Of a stretch of DNA of 64,000 nt, positions 36,604 to 45,185 are shown piece by piece. Under the pieces are notes generated by a model. The model did no database searches, was not told where the DNA came from, and was given only the letters and a program-made list of their open reading frames with translations. The DNA is from a bacterium. GTDB lineage: Bacteria; Electryoneota; Electryoneia; Electryoneales; Electryoneaceae. Position numbers and translations under genes: made by a program. How positions within the stretch are numbered: position 1 is the first letter of the stretch; the number at the start of each line of letters is the position of its first letter. The stretch lies in NCBI GenBank assembly GCA_020444425.1, contig JAHLLB010000012.1, positions 1-64,000 of the forward strand. Reading direction: 5' to 3'.

Positions 36604-39600
36604 ATGAAGGAAACTGTGCCAACCATTTCTGAACTAGAGCTGGATCGCAGGTCTCTACGATACCAGGGTGTCCAGCTCTTCAAGTTTCTGCGGGAAGCCG
36701 TTCGCCTTCGGTACAAGCAAAAGCTGCCCTCTCTCCCGGCGCCCGAGGAGGCTGTGTGGCTTAGCGACCTGGACACGCCGCTCCACAAGTGCGTGAAGTG
36801 TCCGTTGCTGCAGCCCGGGGAAGCCGTCGGAGAATTCTGGCTGGAGGTGAAACGACCAAATCGGAAACCTGCGCCGAGCTTGCCGGACAAGTTGAAGGCA
36901 TGGGTGGACCCGCAAGTCCTTCTGAACAGCTCGACTACGCCTGGGCCAAACTCACACCGCGTAGGCGGAACAGACGAAGACGGGAATTCAATTATCGTCG
37001 AATGGCAGGATGAGGAAGACCTGCATGAAATTTGGCAGGAATACCTTGAAGAGAAGTGGGTACCATGGGCCGAAGCTGACCGGCCAAACCTAAGGGTCGA
37101 GGAAGTCTATCTCAAGCTGTATCGTCTTTATCAGTACTGGAAGCGTGAAGCAGAGGAGAGGGAGATCGTCATCGGCGCGGGTTGCTTGCAGCTACGATAC
37201 GGGCAGATTGAGTTGGGAACCCACCTTGTCGAGATGCAAGCTACGCTGGAATTCGATCCTGAGGCGAAGACGATTCGGGTGATTTCTTCCTCGAACACCG
37301 TGGAACCGCTGCTTGTCCACGAAGACTTGCCGCGAGAACTGCGTCCTGAGACAACCGACCTCGATTCGGTGCGAGCACATCTTTCCGAAGCAGGCCTTTC
37401 CCTTCATGATCCAGCCATCCATGTCGCCCTGAAGAGCTGGGTGCAATGTCTGCCGGACCACCTTCTGCCGCTCGACAAGGGCTATGAAGAGGGCACTCAA
37501 AGACGAACACGACCAAGTTCCACAGCTGCCCTCCTGCTGGACTGGGCGCCAGCGATCATCATCCGCAGACGGCAGGGGAAGAGTCTTCTAAAGATCTACG
37601 AAGACCTGAAGCAACTGCTTCTGCGGCAGGATTTCGACGCCGAATCTACAATGAATGCGCCTTTGCTTCGCTTGCTGGGGGAGAAGGATCCCGCTGAAGT
37701 TGAAGAAAGTGGTGTGCCGGGATTGACAGAACTGCTGTTCCCTCTGGCTGCCAATGATGACCAACGACATGTTGCCCGCCTCATCAGACGGCGACCTGTG
37801 GTGGTTGTTCAGGGCCCGCCAGGTACTGGCAAATCCCAGACCATTACCAACCTCATCTGCCACCTTCTCGCACAGGGAAAGCGAGTGCTGGTAACCAGCC
37901 ACACGTCTCGCGCCCTGCGTGTTCTGCGTGAGAAATTGGCAAATGTCCCCGGTGACATTTCCCAGCTGTCTGTGGTCCTGACGGACGATGCGGACTATCG
38001 AAAGCAGCTTGAGCGGTCTGTCGGTCAAATCGTCAATCGTTTCAATGAGTTCAACGAACCTGCTTCTGTTGCGGATACCAGGCGGTTCGACGAGGAGCTG
38101 GATCGCCTTGGCAGTCGCCATGCCCGGACGTTCAAGGATCTTCTTGAGGCACGTTCTTCGACCACTAATCAGGACCGGGATTGCTTCGGCTTTCGTGGAT
38201 CATTCCAGTCCATCCTGCGGCAAATCCGCCTACAGGAAGAAGAGCTGGGATGGCTGTCGGATCAACCCGATGAAGACACTGACCCTCCACTGACTCCTGC
38301 TGAACTCGAGGAGTGTCATCGGCTCTGCGAGCTTGGGCCTGCTCCGGAAGAGATGATTGAAAGTGCTTATCCGGACCTGAATCAGTTGCCTGACCCGATT
38401 GACTTTCAACGGCATGTTGAACGCCTGCATGTCCAGGAGCGTCAGATTGCTGAAGACACAGCGACTGTTCCTGAAGAGGAAGCAAAGCGTTTGTCAGCTA
38501 TGGGCGAAGAGAAGTTGGAGGTGCTTCGCTCTGGAATCGAACGCCTGGCGAATCAGCAGAGGGAACTGGAGCGGATAGGTTGGTTGCCTTCGCTCCTGAG
38601 GGATTGCTTCTCTGGAAATCGGCTGGTTTGGGAAACGCGCCTTCAGAATTCCCGGAAGCACTTGGCCAGTTTCGGGAATAGCGTCGAATTCGGATTACCT
38701 GAAATAGCGGGTGTACCCGAGACGAACATTGAAGTATTGAAAGCAAACGCAGTGCTGCTCCAATCCAGAATCCGCGAGAAGGGAAAACTGGGGATCGCTC
38801 TGTTCTGGCCTAAAGACGTGAAGCAGGCTGTGCAGCTACTCGCTGACGTTCGGATGAATGGGCTTCCACTGAAAACGGATGAGGATTACGACAGGTTCAT
38901 CTTCAACCTTGAAACCCAACAGCAAGAAATGAAATTCAACTTGTTGTGGGCTGAGCTTGAACCGCCACCAATCGGTGATCCGCGCATTCGAATGGCTTAC
39001 TGCGAACGACGACTGGAGGATCTCGAGAAGGCGCTTTCCTTCGCAACACAGATTGAAGATGCAAAGCGGAAGCTGGCGTCGCGAGTGAGCATTGATCTTG
39101 CCCGAGTCGCTCAAGGGCCGGCAGCTCTGCAAGACGCGCTCAAGATCTCAAAGGCCGCATCGAACCATCTTGCGCTGGAAGCCGAACAGATACGGTCGGT
39201 CATTTGGCACTCCCACCTTCAACAGGTCCGGAATGGTCGCCGCGCTCCGCACGAACTTGTGGCCAACACCTCTGCGGCGCTGACCGCCCTTGATCCCGCG
39301 GCGTACACAACGATCCATCGAGATCTGGCCACGACTCTGGATCTTCGGAGCAAGTTCATTCGACGGAACGAGCTTGCCAGTCGTCTGGCCAACGCCGCGC
39401 CACTTTTTGCAAGCTGGATGGCCGAACATTGGCACGAGCTGGAAGCAACGCAACGGGTGGCAACTTTCCATCGAGCCTGGACCCGAGAACGAGCAAGGCA
39501 AAGGGTACTTCGTCTGGACAATCCACAAGAACGGGACCGACTTCAGATTCAACTCAAGCTGATCGAGGCGGAAATCAGCGCCACTCTGGGCAAACTTGCA

Positions 39601-41886
39601 GGAGCAAAGGCTTGGCTGAAAGCGCTGAACAACCTGACGAATGACGATGTCGAATACCTGAAGTTGTGGCAGCAGGCTGTGAAAAAGGTCGGAAAAGGAA
39701 CAGGCAAACACGCCGCGCACTTCCGTAGAATCGCGCAAGAGCATCTCGAACAATGCGTTTCAGCCGTGCCCGCCTGGATTATGCCGATCCATCGGGTCGC
39801 TGAAACTTTCAATGTCAGCAATCACCCTTTTGATGTGATCATCGTTGACGAAGCCTCCCAGGCAGGCATTGAATCATTGTTCCTCACCCAGATGAGCCGG
39901 ACCCTCCTTGTGGTGGGTGATGATAAGCAGATTTCACCAACCAGTTTTGCCAAGCAGGAGGAACTGAACGCTCTGGTAGCGGAATACCTTGGCGGCATCA
40001 GGATCAGCGGCATCCTGAACGACAGTGAAGCGAGCTTGTTCAAAGTTGCGGATATAATTTCTGTTCGCTCGAACCGCATGCTCAGGGAACACTTCCGCTG
40101 CATGCCCGAAATCATCGAGTTTTCAAATTCCTTCGTTTATGACAACAGGCTTATTCCGCTGAAACAGTTCGGAGGAAGCCGGCTTGAGCCACCGGTGAAA
40201 GCCGTGCTGGTGCCTGATGGTCGTGCAGGAGAAAAGAACGAGCGAACGAATCCAGCCGAAGCGGAAGCTGTGGTCCGAGCCATGATCGCCTGCATGAACG
40301 ACCCTGACTATGCGGGAAAGTCCATGGGCGTTATTGGATTGCTGGGAACAGAACAGTCGGAGTTGATACGAAGCAAGCTTGAGCGCGCGGCAAGCCCGGA
40401 GCAGATCGAGAAGTTCAGAATTGTCTGTGGCGAAGCTTACGCCTTCCAGGGCGATGAGCGTGATGTCATGTTTCTATCGCTGGTCAGTAGTCCCGACCGT
40501 CCCGGAAGTTCGCTCACGAAAGACTCTGACAGACAGCGATTCAACGTCGCCGCCAGCCGCGCACGCGAACAAGTGTGGCTGTTCCATTCGGTAGGTCCTG
40601 CGCAGTATTCGCATTCGGAAAGTGTGAAGCGGCAACTGCTTGAATACTTTCTGCAGCCGAAACGGGGTTTCATTCCGTTTCTTGACATGCGAATCGATGA
40701 GCTGCAGCGCATGGTCAAGGATAGCAATCGTCCAAGCCATCCACATCTCTCTCTGAAGCAGTGGTTTCATAGCTGGTTTGAAGCGGAAGTTGCTCTTGCT
40801 CTACTCGAGCGAGGATATCGGCTTCAACCTCAGTACAAGGTCGGGGCCTACAGCATTGACCTTGTCATCCAGGGCCATCAGGGGATGGTGGCCATCGAGT
40901 GTGATGGCGATCACTGGCACGGTCCTGAACAGGAAGAAAACGATCTGCGCCGGCAGATCCAGATCGAAGGCGCCGGCTTTGTATTCCATCGAGTGCGTGG
41001 ATCGCGATGGGAGAATGACCCGCAGATGGCCATGGTAGAAATTGAAGATTTCCTTCGTCAACACCACATCTTTCCGGCCGGTCAAGAGCCGACGGCTGCT
41101 ATACAGACGACCGTCCAGATCGATGCCGAAGAATTTGCCGCAGAAGAAGGTGCCGGAGAGATCATTTCAGATATGGGCGATTCCGGGAGGTCATCTGATG
41201 AAGATCTACTTCCTCCTATTGTCGAATCGTACGGAGATCAATCTGAAGTCGCCGGCCAGCGCGAACAGGATAGAGAGGCGTTCACCGAGGGTAACGCCAG
41301 CGCTGCGGCGGAAGGGGAAGGAACTCATTCTCTGTTCGAACAGGAGCTCGGTGACCCATTGCCGAATCCTGTTCGTGAATATCTGAAGGGGCTTCCGGAA
41401 TACAAGGAGTGGGAACCGGAGCACCGTCAGCCGCTGCATCTTCTGCGAGAAGGTCTCGATCAATGGATTCTTGAGGCAATCGAAATTGAAGGCCCAGTGA
41501 AGGGTTCGCGTTTACTTCGGCGTATCATGGATTTCGTCGATGGGCCTACTCAGAATGTGCGCAACGCCTACGACCGATCTGTGGCAGAAATAAACCGGAA
41601 AGGCCAGCTTCTGAGGACACACGAAACCGATGAACCCGGAATTCTCATAAACGACTTCATCCGGAAGCAAGGGTCACGGGCGGTCAATGTCCGTACGCAT
41701 GGACCTCGACTTCTTTCGGAGATCCCGCCAAGCGAGACCAAGGTGCTGATTCGCCGAATTCGCGGAATGGTCGGGATGACCGACCATCTCACCAAGCTTG
41801 CGGTGGCGCGGTTTTACGGGACAGACAGCCATGGCAGTGATTTCGCTGCCTTATACAAACTTGCAGTGCAAATGATCGACGAATAG
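36604..41886 (+). CDS. SF1 helicase (COG1112-like) fused to a C-terminal restriction-endonuclease-like domain and DUF3320-like tail
   Basis: 1760 residues. Walker A is VVQGPPGTGKSQTITNLI (about 401-418), the DExx box is IIVDEASQAGIE (about 1080), motif III is VVGDDKQISPT (about 1105), LREHFRCMPEIIEFSN is near 1160 and NVAASRAREQVWLF near 1315. Near 1415-1450 a Vsr/MTES_1575-type nuclease core follows: YSIDLVIQ, then VAIECDGDHWHG, then RRQIQIEGAGF. An acidic linker leads to a C-terminal DUF3320-like region (about 1590-1740). This helicase-plus-endonuclease layout is known for single-gene defence candidates. It stands alone, 500 bases after the chaperone operon. Confidence 0.82.
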   Translation: MKETVPTISELELDRRSLRYQGVQLFKFLREAVRLRYKQKLPSLPAPEEAVWLSDLDTPLHKCVKCPLLQPGEAVGEFWLEVKRPNRKPAPSLPDKLKAWVDPQVLLNSSTTPGPNSHRVGGTDEDGNSIIVEWQDEEDLHEIWQEYLEEKWVPWAEADRPNLRVEEVYLKLYRLYQYWKREAEEREIVIGAGCLQLRYGQIELGTHLVEMQATLEFDPEAKTIRVISSSNTVEPLLVHEDLPRELRPETTDLDSVRAHLSEAGLSLHDPAIHVALKSWVQCLPDHLLPLDKGYEEGTQRRTRPSSTAALLLDWAPAIIIRRRQGKSLLKIYEDLKQLLLRQDFDAESTMNAPLLRLLGEKDPAEVEESGVPGLTELLFPLAANDDQRHVARLIRRRPVVVVQGPPGTGKSQTITNLICHLLAQGKRVLVTSHTSRALRVLREKLANVPGDISQLSVVLTDDADYRKQLERSVGQIVNRFNEFNEPASVADTRRFDEELDRLGSRHARTFKDLLEARSSTTNQDRDCFGFRGSFQSILRQIRLQEEELGWLSDQPDEDTDPPLTPAELEECHRLCELGPAPEEMIESAYPDLNQLPDPIDFQRHVERLHVQERQIAEDTATVPEEEAKRLSAMGEEKLEVLRSGIERLANQQRELERIGWLPSLLRDCFSGNRLVWETRLQNSRKHLASFGNSVEFGLPEIAGVPETNIEVLKANAVLLQSRIREKGKLGIALFWPKDVKQAVQLLADVRMNGLPLKTDEDYDRFIFNLETQQQEMKFNLLWAELEPPPIGDPRIRMAYCERRLEDLEKALSFATQIEDAKRKLASRVSIDLARVAQGPAALQDALKISKAASNHLALEAEQIRSVIWHSHLQQVRNGRRAPHELVANTSAALTALDPAAYTTIHRDLATTLDLRSKFIRRNELASRLANAAPLFASWMAEHWHELEATQRVATFHRAWTRERARQRVLRLDNPQERDRLQIQLKLIEAEISATLGKLAGAKAWLKALNNLTNDDVEYLKLWQQAVKKVGKGTGKHAAHFRRIAQEHLEQCVSAVPAWIMPIHRVAETFNVSNHPFDVIIVDEASQAGIESLFLTQMSRTLLVVGDDKQISPTSFAKQEELNALVAEYLGGIRISGILNDSEASLFKVADIISVRSNRMLREHFRCMPEIIEFSNSFVYDNRLIPLKQFGGSRLEPPVKAVLVPDGRAGEKNERTNPAEAEAVVRAMIACMNDPDYAGKSMGVIGLLGTEQSELIRSKLERAASPEQIEKFRIVCGEAYAFQGDERDVMFLSLVSSPDRPGSSLTKDSDRQRFNVAASRAREQVWLFHSVGPAQYSHSESVKRQLLEYFLQPKRGFIPFLDMRIDELQRMVKDSNRPSHPHLSLKQWFHSWFEAEVALALLERGYRLQPQYKVGAYSIDLVIQGHQGMVAIECDGDHWHGPEQEENDLRRQIQIEGAGFVFHRVRGSRWENDPQMAMVEIEDFLRQHHIFPAGQEPTAAIQTTVQIDAEEFAAEEGAGEIISDMGDSGRSSDEDLLPPIVESYGDQSEVAGQREQDREAFTEGNASAAAEGEGTHSLFEQELGDPLPNPVREYLKGLPEYKEWEPEHRQPLHLLREGLDQWILEAIEIEGPVKGSRLLRRIMDFVDGPTQNVRNAYDRSVAEINRKGQLLRTHETDEPGILINDFIRKQGSRAVNVRTHGPRLLSEIPPSETKVLIRRIRGMVGMTDHLTKLAVARFYGTDSHGSDFAALYKLAVQMIDE

Positions 41887-42141
41887 GCCGATATCGCATA
41901 GATCTGAAACTCCCGGCATTCAATTCATGCTGTCCCCGACGACGGGACGTCCGGAACGCTGTCTAGAGTGACGCTTTGGTGGGGTTCCCGGAAGTCCATT
42001 GATACACGAAGATTCGTTTGAATTCACTCTCATGTATTTGAAAATACGATATTTGAGGAACCGGAGCTCCGTTGTGGCTCAGAGTCGGCTGCTGAGATAG
42101 TTTGTCGTTCGGCGTGAATCAGAACAAGCGACAGGATCATC

Positions 42142-42870
42142 GTGGACATCCAGAAGTTGTTTCAGGACTATCGCGAGGCCGGCCACAAAGGCTGGGGGCT
42201 GGCGTGGTTCCTTGCTGCCGAGATCTGCCGGCGGTTCTATGTGTCGCACGGGATCCGGCCGGTGCCGTTCACGCATGAGGGCCTTGGTTATTACGGCATC
42301 ATGATGTGCCTGGTGCCGTGCCATGTGCATCGGAAAGCGAATACCGGGCTGGCGCTGAAACCGATCGGTCGGTTCACGATCACGGGGAATGTCGAGAACT
42401 GGGAAACCGGTCACCCGGGCGATCATGGTCTGGAACTGGTCGATCGTGCGTACAAAGACCGGGAGCCACTTTCGAAGCTGGTGCAAGCCACCATTGATCA
42501 CATGCGGTTTCCGGGGAAACCTGCGCATACGCATATGGGCTGCCGTCATCATCGGCGCGGCGCATCGTACGTGTTGCTCTTCGATCTGATTGCACGGCTG
42601 GCGCTGGAGCATGAAAACGACTTCTGGTTCAGCTTCGAACCGCATATTGTCAAGCGTAAGGCAGAGGAACTGGATCCTAAATTCAAACAGGCGGAGGATC
42701 CGGGGTACATCTGGCTGAACAGCAAGGAAAACGACATCTTTCTGCACGGTGACGGGCAAGTGTTCCTGCCGGAGAAGCAACCGTCGTTGTGGGACCGATA
42801 CATGGCGGGCGAATCAGAAGAGGATCTGTACCAGGATCTGGAAAGATGGTTGGGGTTCAGATCCCGTTGA
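42142..42870 (+). CDS. Uncharacterised 242-residue protein
   Basis: Starts with GTG at 42142; an AT-rich stretch at 42000-42060 could hold its promoter. The protein is rich in His and aromatic residues, with clusters such as HTHMGCRHHRRGASYVLLFD (about 132-151) and CLVPCHVHRK (55-64). Conserved-looking His, Cys and Asp could bind metal, but no family is recognised. It is the last gene before the tRNA-Ser and may belong to the accessory region. A role in defence would be guesswork. Confidence 0.65.
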   Translation: MDIQKLFQDYREAGHKGWGLAWFLAAEICRRFYVSHGIRPVPFTHEGLGYYGIMMCLVPCHVHRKANTGLALKPIGRFTITGNVENWETGHPGDHGLELVDRAYKDREPLSKLVQATIDHMRFPGKPAHTHMGCRHHRRGASYVLLFDLIARLALEHENDFWFSFEPHIVKRKAEELDPKFKQAEDPGYIWLNSKENDIFLHGDGQVFLPEKQPSLWDRYMAGESEEDLYQDLERWLGFRSR

Positions 42871-42917
42871 GGGTGAAGGCGATCAGCGCCGGTTCCTGAA
42901 AATGACCCCTGCACCGT

Positions 42918-42938
42918 TTGGTTCCATATTGGTTCCAT
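42918..42938. repeat. Short tandem direct repeat near tRNA-Ser
   Basis: ttggttccat occurs twice (42918-42927 and 42929-42938), separated by one base. It lies between the last accessory gene and the tRNA-Ser 3' end and may be part of an old attachment or binding site. Confidence 0.4.
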
Positions 42939-42957
42939 TTGCCATTTCAGACGAGAA

Positions 42958-42982
42958 TAGCCCGGCTCAGCGAGTCGGGCTA
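42958..42982 (-). terminator. Terminator of tRNA-Ser
   Basis: A 7-bp stem (tagcccg/cgggcta) lies about 40 bases beyond the tRNA 3' end on the minus strand, followed on that strand by a T-rich run (attctcgtct). Confidence 0.55.
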
Positions 42983-43019
42983 TCGTCGTTGTAACCAGCT
43001 TGTAGGACTGATGTTACAG

Positions 43020-43107
43020 CGGAGAGGGTGGGATTCGAACCCACGTTACGGGGTCACCGCAAACTCGCTTTCGAGGCGAGCGCCTTCAACCACTCGGCCA
43101 CCTCTCC
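43020..43107 (-). tRNA. tRNA-Ser(CGA)
   Basis: On the minus strand the sequence folds as a class II tRNA: acceptor ggagagg paired with cctctcc, a D-arm, an anticodon loop with CGA, a long variable arm typical of serine tRNAs and the T-loop ggttcgaatcc. The discriminator base is G, as in serine tRNAs; CCA is not encoded. Its 3' end faces the accessory region, the usual orientation for integration of islands. Confidence 0.93.
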
Positions 43108-43458
43108 GGGGTTGTTCGTTTGTTGCGGGGGTGATTGTGATGACGCTGCGTCGTGCAGGATGGACACCCTGCATTTCCGTCGCATTCGTCAACACGTCGT
43201 CGTCCGCAAACGTGCTTGGAACAGCCGCATAAGGTAACCGTCGACTCTAACTCTGGCAATCCCCTCCGAGACGAAACGGGGAGCGCGAGATCCTCCTTGT
43301 GGGTGTGGTGTTTACCTCTCCGTAGCCGTCTCCGCTCGCATAGATCCGGTGTTTTACAGCCTCCTGTGCGGTTCCCCTTCCGGTTGTATGTTGCAGAGGT
43401 TCGCTGAGGAGGCCGCGAGTCTCCAACTCGTGCCGTGATGCGCGGTTGCTGGTGTTGA
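43108..43458. other. Intergenic region between tRNA-Ser and the secreted paralogues
   Basis: About 350 bases without a supportable gene. It must contain the tRNA-Ser promoter (minus strand, near 43110-43150). The middle (43250-43430) is C/T-rich with short inverted repeats, but no known RNA family is recognised. Confidence 0.4.
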
Positions 43459-43474
43459 TGTGAATCACATCACA
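43459..43474. promoter_or_regulatory. CRP/FNR-family operator (TGTGA-N6-TCACA)
   Basis: TGTGA, six bases, then TCACA: the exact CRP-type consensus half-sites. The centre lies 90.5 bases before the ATG at 43557. The downstream paralogue has the same element at the same distance. Confidence 0.6.
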
Positions 43475-43556
43475 TGATTGGGCTGAATCAGAGTGTATGC
43501 TGGTACCGAACAGCAGACAGATAGATTTACGCGTGGACATCAACTTGGGGGATGGG

Positions 43557-45016
43557 ATGAACGCACGACGATGGGGTTGGTTTCTGTTGGTTGCAGTGTT
43601 GCTGGTGCCGGTTCTGCTTTCGGCGCAGCCGGTGCAGGTCTGGCTCAATCAATATGGCACTCAAAGTCATACTGGATACCAATTGATTCGGACGAGTGTT
43701 GGGAATTACGCGCATTGTGTCCGTTCCGGGTATACGGGTGACGTTCTGTACTTGAGTGACGAAAGTGGTGAGGAAATCTGGCATCACACCTATGGCGAGA
43801 GTGGAAATTACGATTCCAATGAGGACGTGCTGGAAATGCCGGACGGCGGCTTCTTGTTGGCGGGGTATGCGTGGGTGGATGCGCAGAGCGCGTACGACGC
43901 AAGGCTGATCCGCACGGACGCCTCCGGCGCGGTGATCTGGTCAACGTTCGCCGGGGCAGTGGACGGAACCGATAAGGGCCACAAGGTTGTGCGCACTGAC
44001 GGGGGGCGAATTTTCATGACCGGTCAGATCTGGACTGGATCGGTGTCCGAGGGTGCGTTGTGGGAGTTCAGCGACAACGGCGAGTTGCTGAACACGTATA
44101 GCTACAATGCAGGAACGTCATCCGTCGGCTTTCACACCATCATCCTGACCAGCGACGATCACCTGGTGATGAGCGGTGGCGGCTATTTCAATCTTGACGA
44201 CTATGATGGCTGGGCGATCAAGGTCAACATGGACGGCGAAATTGTCTGGAGCAACGTGCTGTACCATGACTACTGGCAGTACATGTCACGGATCGGCGAG
44301 GCGGCGGACGGTTCATTCATCTTCGCGGGCAATGGTGTGCCGGAATTGGACGGCAGCCCGCATCCATGGTATGGCCGTCTCGATGCGAACGGGAATGCTC
44401 AATACACCACGTACTACGGCAATCCCACCGCCAGCAGTTACTTGTTGGAGTGCACACCGGATGTGGACGGCAACTGGCTACTCGCCGGACGGTATGAGGG
44501 CGCCGATCCGGATCAGGACGCGTTGCTGTTGAAGATTGATCCCGCGGATGGCAGCGTGATCTGGACGTTGCAGGTCGGAGAAAGCGATCCCGGCAGTGAC
44601 GAAGGATTCTCGGATATCGTGCTCGATCCGGACGGCAGCTACATCCTCGGCGGGGATGGTGATTTCAACGAGATCACTCACCCGGCTTCATTGCGATGTA
44701 CAACATGACCGGGTCGGGCGTGGTACCAACGGCTGGATCAAATCGGCCGGACGGGTTTTCCCTGGTCAACGTGTATCCGAATCCGTTCAACGCCACGACG
44801 ACAGTCGTGCTGGATCTGGCGCGGCCATCCGAGGTGATGGTTGACGTAGTCAATGTGAGCGGTCAGGTGGTCGGCCGGATACATCATGGTCAACTGGCTG
44901 TCGGGCAGCACAATTTCAGTTGGACGGCGGACGCATTGGCGAGTGGAGTGTATTGGCTGCGTGCGACCGTCCCCGGGGGCTGGACAGCAACCCGCAGGAT
45001 CACTCTGGTGAAGTGA
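43557..45016 (+). pseudogene. Secreted beta-propeller-like protein with YPNPFN C-terminal sorting domain, frameshifted
   Basis: Start at 43557 behind ggggga. A signal peptide (basic MNARRW, hydrophobic LLVAVLLVPVLLSAQ) is followed by repeated segments such as IWHHTYGESGNYDSN and DGGFLLAGY, typical of propeller-like repeat proteins. The first frame stops at 44708, but a one-base shift near 44680-44690 continues the match to the downstream paralogue through NVYPNPFNATTT and ALASGVYWLRATVPGG to 45016. That C-terminal domain is a type IX secretion-like sorting signal common in the FCB group. The break separates signal peptide and sorting domain, so the protein is probably nonfunctional unless the shift is a sequencing error. 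Confidence 0.75.
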
Positions 45017-45087
45017 GGGGAATGGATCCATTGACTGGAGGATCTGAAAGCAGTGAAGCGGCAGGTATTGAAGCGAGTAGAGTTTTA

Positions 45088-45103
45088 TGTGAATCGAGTC
45101 ACA
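45088..45103. promoter_or_regulatory. CRP/FNR-family operator (TGTGA-N6-TCACA)
   Basis: Same consensus half-sites as at 43459-43474, with a different 6-base spacer. The centre lies 90.5 bases upstream of the ATG at 45186, the same spacing as for the upstream paralogue. Confidence 0.6.
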
Positions 45104-45185
45104 ACCAGTACACAACGAGGAGAAGGCATCAGGCGTGGTGTTGTCGAACAACTCGATTGATGTCACATACGAAATGGGGGATTTC

